Shown one piece after another: positions 45,539 through 55,858 of a stretch of DNA of 64,000 nucleotides; within the stretch, counting starts at the first letter, position 1, and the number at the start of each line of letters is the position of its first letter. Made by a program: the position numbers and the translations under genes. This stretch comes from Euptelea pleiosperma. Lineage: Eukaryota > Streptophyta > Magnoliopsida > Ranunculales > Eupteleaceae. Under the pieces are notes generated by a model. It worked only from the letters and a program-made list of their open reading frames with translations, had not been told where the DNA came from and did not search any database. The DNA lies in contig CM068546.1 of the NCBI GenBank assembly GCA_035048495.1, positions 17,180,435-17,244,434 on the forward strand, in the 5' to 3' direction.

Positions 45539-48500
45539 TGTAAAACCCCGAAAATCATAAAAAGGGTATTTTGGTCAATTTTAATTTTTAGGACCCTTTT
45601 TCACACTTTCCTTTTCATAAAACACTATATTTTAATGGTTAGGACATCCTTGTGAAGTTTCAACAAATTCCGAGAAAAATTATTTTTTCAGGGTTTTTGG
45701 GCTGACTCTTGTGGGCCCAACATTGGCTCAGTAAGCCCACACATTTTTATGGACTGTTTTGAGTCCCATATGCATAGTGTATTATTTTAAATATAATTGG
45801 TGTATTTATTTTGGTTTTTACAAATATTTTTACCTATGCCTTGCGCGCATTAATGTACGTACGTATATTATGTACACGTCATGCGTACACGGTCCCTATA
45901 CCCATCACACCCTATATCCATTATAATTTTCTGAACTATATTACATCCTATCCCAAAGCCATCTCACCTTTAAAATGTTTTTTTTTTATAGAACGAACTA
46001 AGTCATAACACCTATACAAGCCCATATATTATATCATGTTTCTTTATTATTGTGACCACAATATTAAACAATTCACACCTTGACCCAACCAAACTATAAA
46101 CCTTTCTATACTCCTAGGTTAATTTTGTAATTTCTATCCCTTCTTCCCTAAGCCCTTATCCTCTTTTGGTGCGTTGAGAAACACAATATCAAAAACCCAT
46201 TACTTGTTAATATATAAGTGTCACAACCGTGTTACTCATGTCAACACTTTGTTTTTATTTTACTTTACTTTTATGACCTAAAGCCATTACACCTCATTAG
46301 TTACCAAACACTATTCCCTCTCTTGATCACAACCGTACAACCCAACCTATATCTAACCTAGGTATGTACCCATCCCTTATCATTGTTGGTGTTTAAATGA
46401 CACACAATAACAAATCCAAGCCTAAACCTATTGTTCTCTTTCCACGTACAACACCGAAACCCAACCTATACCTATGGATGCATACCCCTCCTTTCTTCAA
46501 TATCATGAAAACCCAATCAAGATTTCTAGCCGCCCAACCCTTTCTCAAACTGTTGAGCGTCTTCCTCACTTGGTGTTAAACCCACACCGTTGCTACGTCT
46601 TATGCAAATTAAAGGTGCTGCAGTCAACCAATATTACCACATCGCAGCTTGAAGCATATACCTTCTGTGACCAACACCTCATCCGGTCGTTGAAGAGCTA
46701 CAATCTTATGATTCTTGCTGATCATCCACACCCTCCATCAGGTGTAAAGCATCTTCCCTCCTTTAGTTGCTGTCAACGTCCACGTGTGAATCGAGGTGTT
46801 GCAACCATAGTATTACAGGCATCATCCTCTTTGAAGGGCTTCACCGTGGATCAGTATTCCACATCTTCTTCTACTGGACAATCGTTTATTGATCCGGGTA
46901 AGTATCATTCTTGTTTTCTTTTTTTGTTTTTCTCCAAGACCTCCTTCGAACTTCATCCTTTATCTTCTTTTTCTTTTTCTGTTGTTGTTTTTTTTTCCGA
47001 ACAAATACAGGTTAGTTGTCAACGATGACATCTAACCCTCTTCTTGTATCACTTCTTGTAGCCGTTGGATTTGAACACCTTAATTCCATTATGGACTTCA
47101 TAGTAGGCCCATGGGTAGCTTCTAAGTCCATGATGGAAATGCTTGAGACGGAATCCAATCAGCTTCACTTTGGTCCCATTGATGCGGGGTCAAACCTTTA
47201 TGTATTAGTGGGCCCCAAAGTGTAAAGAGCATGTCATCTATTTTATTTTGGGACCAATTTTGTAACCGATCGGTAGTGTTTTTGTGTCGCATTCCAGATT
47301 CGTATTCATCTCATATTTTATATCACTTGATGAACATGCATCCATGCTTATCACTTGGATCATTCGATTAATAGCCTATGTTAAAGATCTTTTTGACATT
47401 TTTGCAATTGGACCAAGTTGACACATCATCAGCAAAAATAGATAAATCATAATTATCCAATCAATCAACCTTGGTCAATGGCCAAGTAGTGCACTTTATG
47501 ATCTCTATAGATCGGATGGTTAGGATCACTTAATGATGTTGATATTTGGCACCGATTCTTCCTAGACATACCAAAATGTTTTTCGAATCTCTTCTTGAAT
47601 TACTTCCTCTTTTGCATATATAAGATTTATAGGTTATATGCTAATCCTACAAGTGTTAAGTGCTTGTTTATGCTAAACATTCAAGATTATGTGGGATCCA
47701 CCATTCTAATAACCCTATAGATCTAATGGTAATACATGTGTGTATACATGAGTATTCCCGACTACCTACACTATTTTATTTTGTCGACCCTCCTAATTGA
47801 GTAAAACTCAAGTAATCGGGCCCCATTACCTTGTGTTGTTGTGGGCTTGAGTGAATATACTAACGCTCAGTTGGCCGAGTCCACCAAAGAAAATATTTTC
47901 TGAAAAACAACCACTATTGGATTTTATCTAACTCCAAATCATGGAATTGAAGGTTCTAAAACCTTAGGAGCGGACTTACTTAAAGAGAAGAGGAGAAAGA
48001 CGATTAAAGGACCAAAACGAGGTAGGTACCCCCATGATTTTTACAATATGTTTTAAAAGTATGCGAACATATATTGATTATTAAACGGTTTTGTCTTGTA
48101 TCATGATAATTCTGTTTACCAGTATGATAACATGTTCAAAATGAGATCCCCTGTGTAGATATTTACTTTTTAGCAATTTCTTATATAAATGAAGGCATGC
48201 ATTGTATTTTCGATTCAGAAGCGATAAGCAAGTTGGGAGTGAGTTAGCCAGGATGAAAGACCCGAAAACCCCGGGAAGACCCCCTGTGTGGGTTGCGCAT
48301 TACTTTTGATTAATTGTCCATGCATTCATTATGACCATAATATTAATGTTTGACAATTCAATTTGTGCTAGCATGACTATAAATTGTATTGTTTGAATTA
48401 TGTTTGGAGTGAAAAATTTGAGTGAGCGCTTGGCTCACTCCTACAACCAAAATTTTTAGATGTAGATGAGATCGAGATGTACGAGGAAGGATACGATGAG

Positions 48501-48909
48501 GAAATACAACCCGTTGACGAATTAGGAGAGGAGACATACAAACCCGAGGAGCAGGAGCCGAACCTTGCAGATGAACATTATTAGTCTTTTATTATTTCAT
48601 TGCTGAAGAATTCATGTAATAAAATCCATTATTTTTATTGTTTGGATTGTAGAACAGATGTAACGTTTTGATGAACCGTGACTTGTAGACCATCAGTTCT
48701 TTTGATATTATGTTTCTTTTGACCTTATGCGTTATAGATGATGTTAGCTACTGGAGATTTTATTTGAGAATCTTAATATATTTGACCTATTGATATTCTG
48801 TTTTAAATTATGACATTCTTTCTTGATTAGTTCACCCTTAAATTCAGATAAATGGGTTGACCTATGGATATTAGGGTCGGGTCATGGATCACGAATTTGG
48901 GGCGTGATA
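45539..48909 (+). mobile_element. 5' LTR of a Tekay/Del-like gypsy element, 3,371 bp
   Basis: Starts TGTAAAACCCCGAAAATC and ends TTTGGGGCGTGATA, just before a primer-binding site. The usual terminal CA is TA. The target flank on the left is ACCAT (45534-45538). The other LTR is missing because the element is truncated at about 52233. Small open frames such as 46474-47028 have no recognisable domain. Confidence 0.85.
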
Positions 48910-48912
48910 GAG

Positions 48913-48923
48913 TGGTATCAGAG
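48913..48923 (+). promoter_or_regulatory. Primer-binding site of the Tekay-like element
   Basis: TGGTATCAGAG, complementary to initiator tRNA-Met, three bases after the LTR. Confidence 0.9.
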
Positions 48924-49182
48924 TATAGTTATTAGATTATCTAGGGATCTGTGGTTATAAGTCAGGACTTAAAAAGAGTTACGAATTAATAAAACATTTG
49001 GACAAACTAGTTGTCTTTCGCTTATTTTATTTATACAATGATTATCACTTGTACAATTGTTATACGTGTTATGTATAATTGTTGAAAAAATGATGCAACG
49101 CATATACTCTGATTTGTACTACTTATACATAAATATGCATGTATGTATGTATACCCCTAATCCTAGTGCACCTTGTGAATAG
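48924..49182 (+). other. Leader of the Tekay-like element
   Basis: AT-rich, non-coding, between the primer-binding site and the gag start. Confidence 0.7.
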
Positions 49183-52100
49183 ATGGCAAGACGTGGCAAC
49201 AATCATGAAGTCCCTCAGGCACAGGATGACCTGAGTAGAGTTTTTCAGGCACTTCGAGGCATCACTATTGTTCTTCAACAGCAACAGCAACAACAGCAGG
49301 CAAGAGGAGAAGCACCAGAACAACCGCGATTTGACCGAGAGACTGACATGTCCATGGTAGTAAAACGATTCCAGAAGTCGAGGCCTCCTACATTTAGGGG
49401 TGCCATTGAACCCCTTGAGGCGGAGGAATGGCTTAGATAGATCACCAAGATTTTTAAGGTGATGAGAGTAGCAGAGGATCAATGTGTGACACTGGCATCT
49501 TTTATGCTAGCAGGCGAGGCAAATCGTTGGTGGGACACGATCCAGAATACCAGAGACGTCCAGATGATGACCTGGAAGCAATTTGAGGAAATCTTCTTGG
49601 AGAAGCATTTCCCTGAATCTTGTTAGAGACGTGAAGATAGAGGAATTCCTACGACTCCACCAGGACAGCATGACTGTGGCCCAGTACGAGGCCAAGTTCA
49701 TTGAGCTATCTCGCTTCGCACCTCACCTTGTGTCAACTGAGGCCATGAAGTTGAAAAGGTTTGAGCATGGGTTGAGGTTTCCTATTAGGGCGAGGTTCAC
49801 CGCCTTGAGGATCCGTGATTTTGCCAACTTGGTAGATCGGGCTCTACAAGTGGAGCAAGAGTTAGATGAAGCTCAGAGGGTTCGAGGACAGAAAAAGAAA
49901 GGCAGGATCGAGGCCCAGCGTGGCGATCCCAAGAGACAGAGAACATTTCCTCCGTAGCAGCAGCAAGCCATACCATGGGGACTAGCAACATGCTACGGTT
50001 GTGGTCAGACAGGCCACATTAGGAAGGATTGTCCACTTCCGAGGGCACAGCATAACTTAGCTCCTCGACAGAATCCACAGTACCAGCAGTTTCAACCTCA
50101 ATTTCCAAAGCTCCAGTTCCAGCCACAGAGGCCAACACTACCATTGATACAGCAGCGCCCACCACAGTACCCGCAACAGAGGCCAGTACAACAGCGATCA
50201 CCCCAGTATCAGCAGCCTATTCAACAGAGGCCAGCACAGTCACAGATACAGCCAGCCCAGCGACAGTTTCCACAACGTCCTCAGCAGATCCAGAATAGTG
50301 GGAACCAGCCGCCTAGAGCACAGGGTCGAGTGTTCGCTATGATAGCATCGGATGCAGATGCGACCAATGCAGTGGTCGAAGGTACCTTACTCCTTTTTAG
50401 TTCGTTAGCTCGTGTATTGTTTGATATTGGATCTACACATTCTTTTGTATCATCTTCCTATTTGCATTCCTTGGGCTTGGAATCTGAGCCATTAGATGTT
50501 GTATTGCGTGTAACTACCCCGGTCGGGAAGAGTGTAGAGACCGATAGAGTCTGTCGATCTTCTGTGATCTGAATCACCGATCAGGAGATGATTGTAGACC
50601 TGGTAATACTAGGGATATCAGACTTTGATGTGATCCTCGGCATGGATTGGCTCTCAGCTTACCATGCTACGTTGGATTGTTTTCGAAAGAAGGTGACGTT
50701 TAGCATTCCTGGGGGATCTGTCTTTCACTTTTTTAGCAAGAGAAGTGTTGAGTATAGTACAGGCTTCTTGGCACATATTCTCTGCGAGGAGACCGCTGTT
50801 TCGCCGTTCGAACCAGAAGAGGTTGTGCGGGACTTTTTTGATGTTTTTTCAGAGGAGTTACCTGGACTACCACCGAAGAGAGAGATTGACTTCGTCATTG
50901 AGATACACCCCGGCACAGCACCGATCTTTATATCACCATATCGGATGGTACCGCTTGAGCTCAAAGAATTGAAGGTGCAACTACAAGAGCTCTAGGATAG
51001 AGGGTTTGTACGCCCTAGCACTTCACCATGGGGTGCACCTGTGTTATTTGTGAAGAAGAAGGATGGAACTTTGCGACTATGCATAGACTACTGCCAGTTG
51101 AACAGAGTAACAGTGAAGAATCGGTACCCATTACCGCATATCGATGACTTATTTGACCAGCTACGAGGATCGCAGTTTTTCTCGAAGATTGACTTGAGGT
51201 CAGGATATCACCAGCTGAGAGTAAAGGACGAGGACATCGAGTAGACAGCATTTCAAACTTGATATGGACATTATGAATTTCTAGTGATGCCTTTCGGGCT
51301 AACAAACGCACCGGCGGCATTCATGGATTTGATGCATCGAGTATTTCGACCGTATCTAGATCAGTTTGTCGTAGTGTTTGTTGATGACATCTTGATCTAC
51401 TCCAAGACCCGAGAAGAGCACGAACAGCATTTGAAGATAGCACTACAGACTTTGAGGGAGAATCAATTGTACACCAAAAGCGATAAATGTGCATTTTGGC
51501 TGGCAGAAGTACAGTTTCTGGGCCATTTCATTTTGAGAGATGGAATTTTTGTGGGCCCAGCAAAGATCAAGACAATTACGAACTGGGGAAAACCGAAGAG
51601 CATTACAGAGATACGCAGCTTCCTAGGACTGGCAAGCTATTACAGACGCTTCGTCAAGGATTTCTCATGGCTAGCGGCACCGATGACAAAGCTTACATGC
51701 ATGGCTAGAAGTTTATTCGGACCGACGCATGTGAAGCATCATTCTAGGAACACAACAAGAGATTGACTACGGCACCGATATTGATCATTCCGACGAACAA
51801 TGTGGGATACACCATCTACAGTGATGCTTCGTTGAGAGGTCTTGGATGTGTACTTATGCAACAGGGCAAGGTTGTGGCTTATGCTTCTAGGCAGTTGAAG
51901 ATTCATAAGTAGAATTACCCGACTCACGACCTAGAGCTCGCAGCAATTGTTTTTGCGTTGAAGATTTCGCGGCACTACCTATACGGGGAGAAGTTTGAGA
52001 TATACTCTGACCATAAGAGTTTGAAGTACATTTTCACTCAGAAAAAGTTGAACCTTAGGCAGAGGAGATTGATGGAGTTTCTCAAGGATTATGAGTTCAC

Positions 52101-52233
52101 TCTACATTACCACCCTGGGAAGGCCAATGTCGTGGCAGACGCCTTGAGCAAAAAATCTCCGGGAATGGTAGCGGCTTTGGCCTTGCGTAGATGGCAGTTG
52201 CTAGACACAGTCGAGAGTACAACCTTGGAGTTC
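49183..52233 (+). pseudogene. Tekay/Del-like gag-pol, decayed and truncated in RNase H
   Basis: Gag starts at 49183 (MARRGNNHEVPQAQ), with a Gln run and the core FRGAIEPLEAEEWLR ... FMLAGEANRWW ... WKQFEEIFLEKHFP. A CCHC zinc knuckle CYGCGQTGHIRKDC lies at about 49991-50032, followed by a Pro/Gln-rich linker. Protease is at about 50380 (LFDIGSTHSF; the usual DSG/DTG is DIG). Reverse transcriptase spans 50990-51700 ([55 protein letters not shown]). RNase H spans 51770-52180 ([34 protein letters not shown]). Integrase and chromodomain are absent: at about 52233 minus-strand Copia sequence begins. In-frame stops at 49438, 49955, 50570, 50993 and 51242 and frameshifts near 49620 and 51710 disable it. 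Zinc knuckle, Pro/Gln linker and motif set match Del/Tekay chromoviruses. Confidence 0.93.
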
Positions 52234-52551
52234 CTTCATGTGTGACTCTAAGAATGTCCCATGCTTCTTTAGCCAAAGAACAAGTAGAGATTCTTCGAAA
52301 CTCATTTTTATCAACCACATTGAAAATAATATTTAACCCTTTGCTATTTAGACAACAACAATCTATGTCCTCTTTGCTCCGTTCGGCTTTAGGTTTAAGA
52401 AGAGTTTTATCTCCTACAGCCATTGTGGGTGGTGACCAACCATCCACTACAAACATCCAGACTCTTTCATCAATAGACTTTAGAAAAGCCATCATCTTAG
52501 CCTTTCAATAGACATAGTCTTCTCCATCAAACAATGGAGGTTTGGATGTGT
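52234..52551 (-). pseudogene. N-terminal part of a Copia gag
   Basis: On the minus strand the frame opens around 52551 with PPLFDGEDYVY, the hallmark start of Copia gag (normally followed by Trp; here a TGA stop). It continues MMAFLKSIDERVWMFVVDG and, near 52250-52330, KNEFRRISTCSLAKEAWD, the UBN2/DUF4219 domain. It stops at THEGT, where the Tekay-like RNase H sequence abuts. The rest of gag-pol and the 3' LTR are missing. Confidence 0.85.
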
Positions 52552-52660
52552 TTCCACCTTCTCTTTACATGTTGATAAATTAATGAAAATGGACTGGTTT
52601 CTCAGGAATCTAAATTTAGGTGATTAAACCTTAAATAGAATAACCTGCTCTGATACCAAT
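52552..52660 (-). promoter_or_regulatory. Copia leader with primer-binding site (52647-52658)
   Basis: On the minus strand TGGTATCAGAGC (initiator tRNA-Met type), two bases from the LTR, is followed by AGGTTATTCTATTTAAGG and the short gag leader. Confidence 0.88.
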
Positions 52661-54226
52661 TAAAATTTCACCAGTTCGTTCTCTTTAATCCAATATACCT
52701 AGAAGGGGGGTTTGATTAGGTATTTAAAATTATTTATACCTACATAGTCTTACTGGTCTACGGAGGGGAACAAAATCGCATGCCTCAGTTGTTTGATAAA
52801 AGATTATCACAACCGACTCAAATCGAACATACCTCCGTGGTATATTTTATTTTCGTCGTTTGATCTAATCAAGATAGATTGCAGAATACAAACAAATAAT
52901 TACACAAGACGAGATTTTTACGTGGAAACCTTAGCTAAGGAAAAACCATGGGACCACGTCCAGACGGATATCACTAACTGAAAAGTTAAACGAAACAAAG
53001 GTTACCTACGCAGCACCATTGCAAATACAGCTTCTAACCTTTGCCAAGGCCTACTACCGATGCGTCTACGTCCTCTGAATCAACACTATGAATCCATACG
53101 CGCCCTTCCAACCAAGAAGCCTTGTCCGCTTGTTCAATTTGGTACACCCTAAACCTACCGTCGATCAGCTCCTCCGATCTTAATTCTCAACCCTCTCGCC
53201 TTTGCAGAAGGTGAAGGATTCAGTACACCCTGAACCCTAGGTTGCTCAAATGGTGTTGAGTCACACTGGTACACTCAGGCTACTAGGTCAAATATAGAAG
53301 TGGAAGACCTAAGCTGAGGAAAGGATTAAGCACTTAGCTTTAATCAAGAAGAGAACAAGCTCACAAAATGTGAATGGGAAACAAGCTTATTGCTCTTCGA
53401 AGATTGAGTCACTATATGTCTCTGCGTGTGTTTAGAGAAGGTATAGAAGAGTTGTATTTATAGAATTCCATAACCCTGAGTCGTGTAAAACATGGGATAA
53501 TGGAACCAAGAATTTCATATCTGAGAAAGACTGATTCTGTGCATGATCCAATCGATTGTACTTTGGGTCCAATCAATTGGGGATAAGTGTCCAATCGATT
53601 GGACTCAATAAGTTTCCTGTTCCGAAGGCTCCAATCGATTACACAGAGGTCTCCAATCGATTTGACTCAAATAAGTTTCTGTCTCGAAGGCTCCAATCGA
53701 TTTCACAGAGTCTCCAATTGATTTGACTCAAATAAGTTTGTCCCGAAGACTCCAATCGATTTCACAGTCTCCAATCGATTGGGCTGAAATGAGTTTCTGC
53801 CTTGTAGCTTCTAATCGATTACACAGAGTCCTCCAATTGATTGGGCCCTGTACAATCGATTGGGGATAAGTGTCCAATCGATTGGACTATCCCAATAGTC
53901 AATATCTTTGACTTAGACTCGGGTCTATCCAATGACTAGGTTTGACCATTATATTTTATCCATTTTAACCAATTCCTATGGCCACTAAGTCAGTTACCTT
54001 CCTAATCGAGTGTACACGATCTTTAACTGACAAATAGGCAGTTACTCAGATGACTCCTGTCGTCAACCGTCTGATTCTTGCTATCTCTGTCTTCTAGTCT
54101 TCAAGTAGTCGGCGAAGTATGCATACCACGACATCTCCACACACTAGTGCTCATAGGAACAGTTACAAGAATGTTTTTATGTCAAACAGAATCTTTGCCA
54201 AATTGAATATGAAAATATTCCTTACA
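52661..54226 (-). mobile_element. 5' LTR of the truncated Copia element, 1,566 bp, inserted in an Athila integrase gene
   Basis: Begins next to the primer-binding site (TAAAATTTCACC) and ends CCTTACA at 54226, where Athila integrase coding sequence resumes. GAACC (54227-54231) would be the target duplication; its partner has been lost with the left end. On the element's strand the LTR is TG...TA. The part nearest the primer-binding site matches 44172-44530. Confidence 0.82.
53548..53884. repeat. Cluster of about 13 CCAATCGATTGG-type palindromes in the Copia LTR
   Basis: CCAATCGATT or one-base variants recur at 15-60-bp spacing, separated by ACACAGAGTCT and GACTCAAATAAGTTTCTG phrases. They lie in the U3 part of the LTR and are absent from the related LTR at 44172-45517. 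Confidence 0.9.
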
Positions 54227-54938
54227 GAACCCATTTCTGCAATAGGATATTCGAGAAATTAATGAAAAAGTATGGGATAACCCGTAAGGTTGCCCTAGCT
54301 TATCATTCGCAGACTAGCAATCAAGTAGAGGTTTCTAATCATCAGATCAAGCAGATCTTGGAAAAGACAGTCAATACTAGATGTAAAGATTGGTCTAGTC
54401 ATCTCACTGATGCTCTCTGGGCATATAGAATTGCCTACAAGACCCCACTCAATATGTCTTCCTATCATCTGGTCTTTGAAAAACCCTATCTTCTACCGAT
54501 AGAGATTGAACATCGTGCCTTATGGGTCATTAAGAAGCTCAACTTCGAGCTAGAAACTACAAGGGAAGAGAAGAAATTGCAAATGAATGAGTTAGAAGAA
54601 CTCAGAAATGATGCATACAACTTGTCCAAGAATTACAAAGCAAAGATGAAGTGGATACATGACAAGAGCATCCTCAGGAAAGAGTTCCATCCAGGACAAA
54701 AGGTCCTTCTGTATAATTCCTGTCTTCACCTCTTCCCTAGGATGCTGAAGTCTAGGTAGACCGGTCCCTACACGGTCACAGTAGTCACGCCCTTTGGGCC
54801 AATCACTATTGAGCATCCCAAGGATCATTCAACTTTCCAGGTCAATGGGCAGTGTCTAAAATAGTTCCATAAACTTGACGTGTTGTTCATTCAGACAATC
54901 AAGATCGATCTCATCAATCCTGTCCATGTCGACTGATG
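54227..54938 (+). pseudogene. C-terminal part of an Athila integrase
   Basis: Integrase joins retrotransposon cDNA to the genome. The segment opens mid-domain ([16 protein letters not shown]) and continues [36 protein letters not shown] and [19 protein letters not shown]. That is the end of the catalytic core, including the conserved Glu in QVEVSN. The C-terminal segment follows ([18 protein letters not shown], then PYTVTVVTPFGP). A TAG at 54757 replaces a Trp codon expected after LKSR, and another TAG lies at 54861. The N-terminal zinc-binding part and the first catalytic acids are missing, cut away with the Copia insertion. The wording is that of Athila integrases rather than Tekay. Confidence 0.9.
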
Positions 54939-55858
54939 ATCCATTCAGTCTCCATTGCTCCAACTTGGTTGGGGGTGCTTGTACCCCCATTGTGTCTGGC
55001 TGAAGACGTAAAACTTACTGCTTTCGGAAAGACAATTCTGATATTCCTAGAGCCTCATGAGTCGCATGCATTGTCTTTATCATTGCTATAATTTTCTGCC
55101 CATGCAGGTACCCTCACTCTAGCACTGCTCTGGTACTTCCCACTGTTGATATACGACAGAATTGGTAAAACCCTTCCTTCACACTAACATCATGAGCTTA
55201 TCGTTTTCACTCTTTATCCCGGTCATGAGCACCGAGGACGGTATAATGTTTTGGTTGGGGGTGGGTACTTTACCAAAAACTCATATGACATTTCAAAAAA
55301 AAATGAGAAAAATGGGAGAAAAGATGTATTTTGTAGTGATTTTTGGAGTTTTATATATGTTTTTTATTGATTTCCGAAATGTTTTCAAAAACCGTTACAA
55401 TGATGAGTCAAAACTCTTCGCAAAGTCTATTTATCGAAACGAATGTCTACTTTGAGAAAATCACTTATTAGCTCTTAGTTCAGTTTGGAAGAATAACAGT
55501 ACTACAGTGGAGTTAAACTCTTAGAAAACTCAAATTCAGTAAGAATTTTTCACAGATCAACATCGAATTATCCGTAGTCTGGACGATCTAGAGATCCAAG
55601 AAGAACAACTGTGGAGACCTAACCCAGCGAGCTTTTGAGCTTCTCTTCATTTCTGAGCGTTACAAATAACTCTGAGTCACAAGATGACTCACCTTTCTTC
55701 CAGTCCCGAATTATTTCGTTGTAAGATCTCATTAATCCTTTCTTTGGTTATAGAACTTGGAGTGACGTAAAAATCAGATCAGTACAAAAAGAACATTCTC
55801 TATATTCATTCGAGACATCATAGATGAAAGTACAAAACCTAAAAATTGACGGACTATC
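54939..55858 (+). other. Athila 3' non-coding tail after integrase
   Basis: Holds the TTGGTTGGGGGTGCTTGTA and TGAAGACGTAAAACTTA words found inverted at 60070-60140, and GCACCGAGGACGGT found inverted at 59855-59870. No envelope-like frame is present. It breaks off at about 55858, before a polypurine tract, against a minus-strand LTR. Confidence 0.75.

Noticed and set aside
46474..47028. 184-codon open frame in the Tekay-like 5' LTR
   Set aside because: No recognisable domain, entirely inside an LTR, composition like its flanks and not supported by another copy here; treated as chance.
49123..49482. Minus-strand frame of 119 codons overlapping Tekay gag
   Set aside because: Shadow of the gag coding sequence, whose plus-strand frame has clear domain motifs.
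44172..54226. Reading 44172-45517 and 52661-54226 as the two LTRs of one Copia element
   Set aside because: The left LTR has its own AGAGG duplication on both sides, so it is a separate solo LTR, and the two LTRs differ over most of their length.
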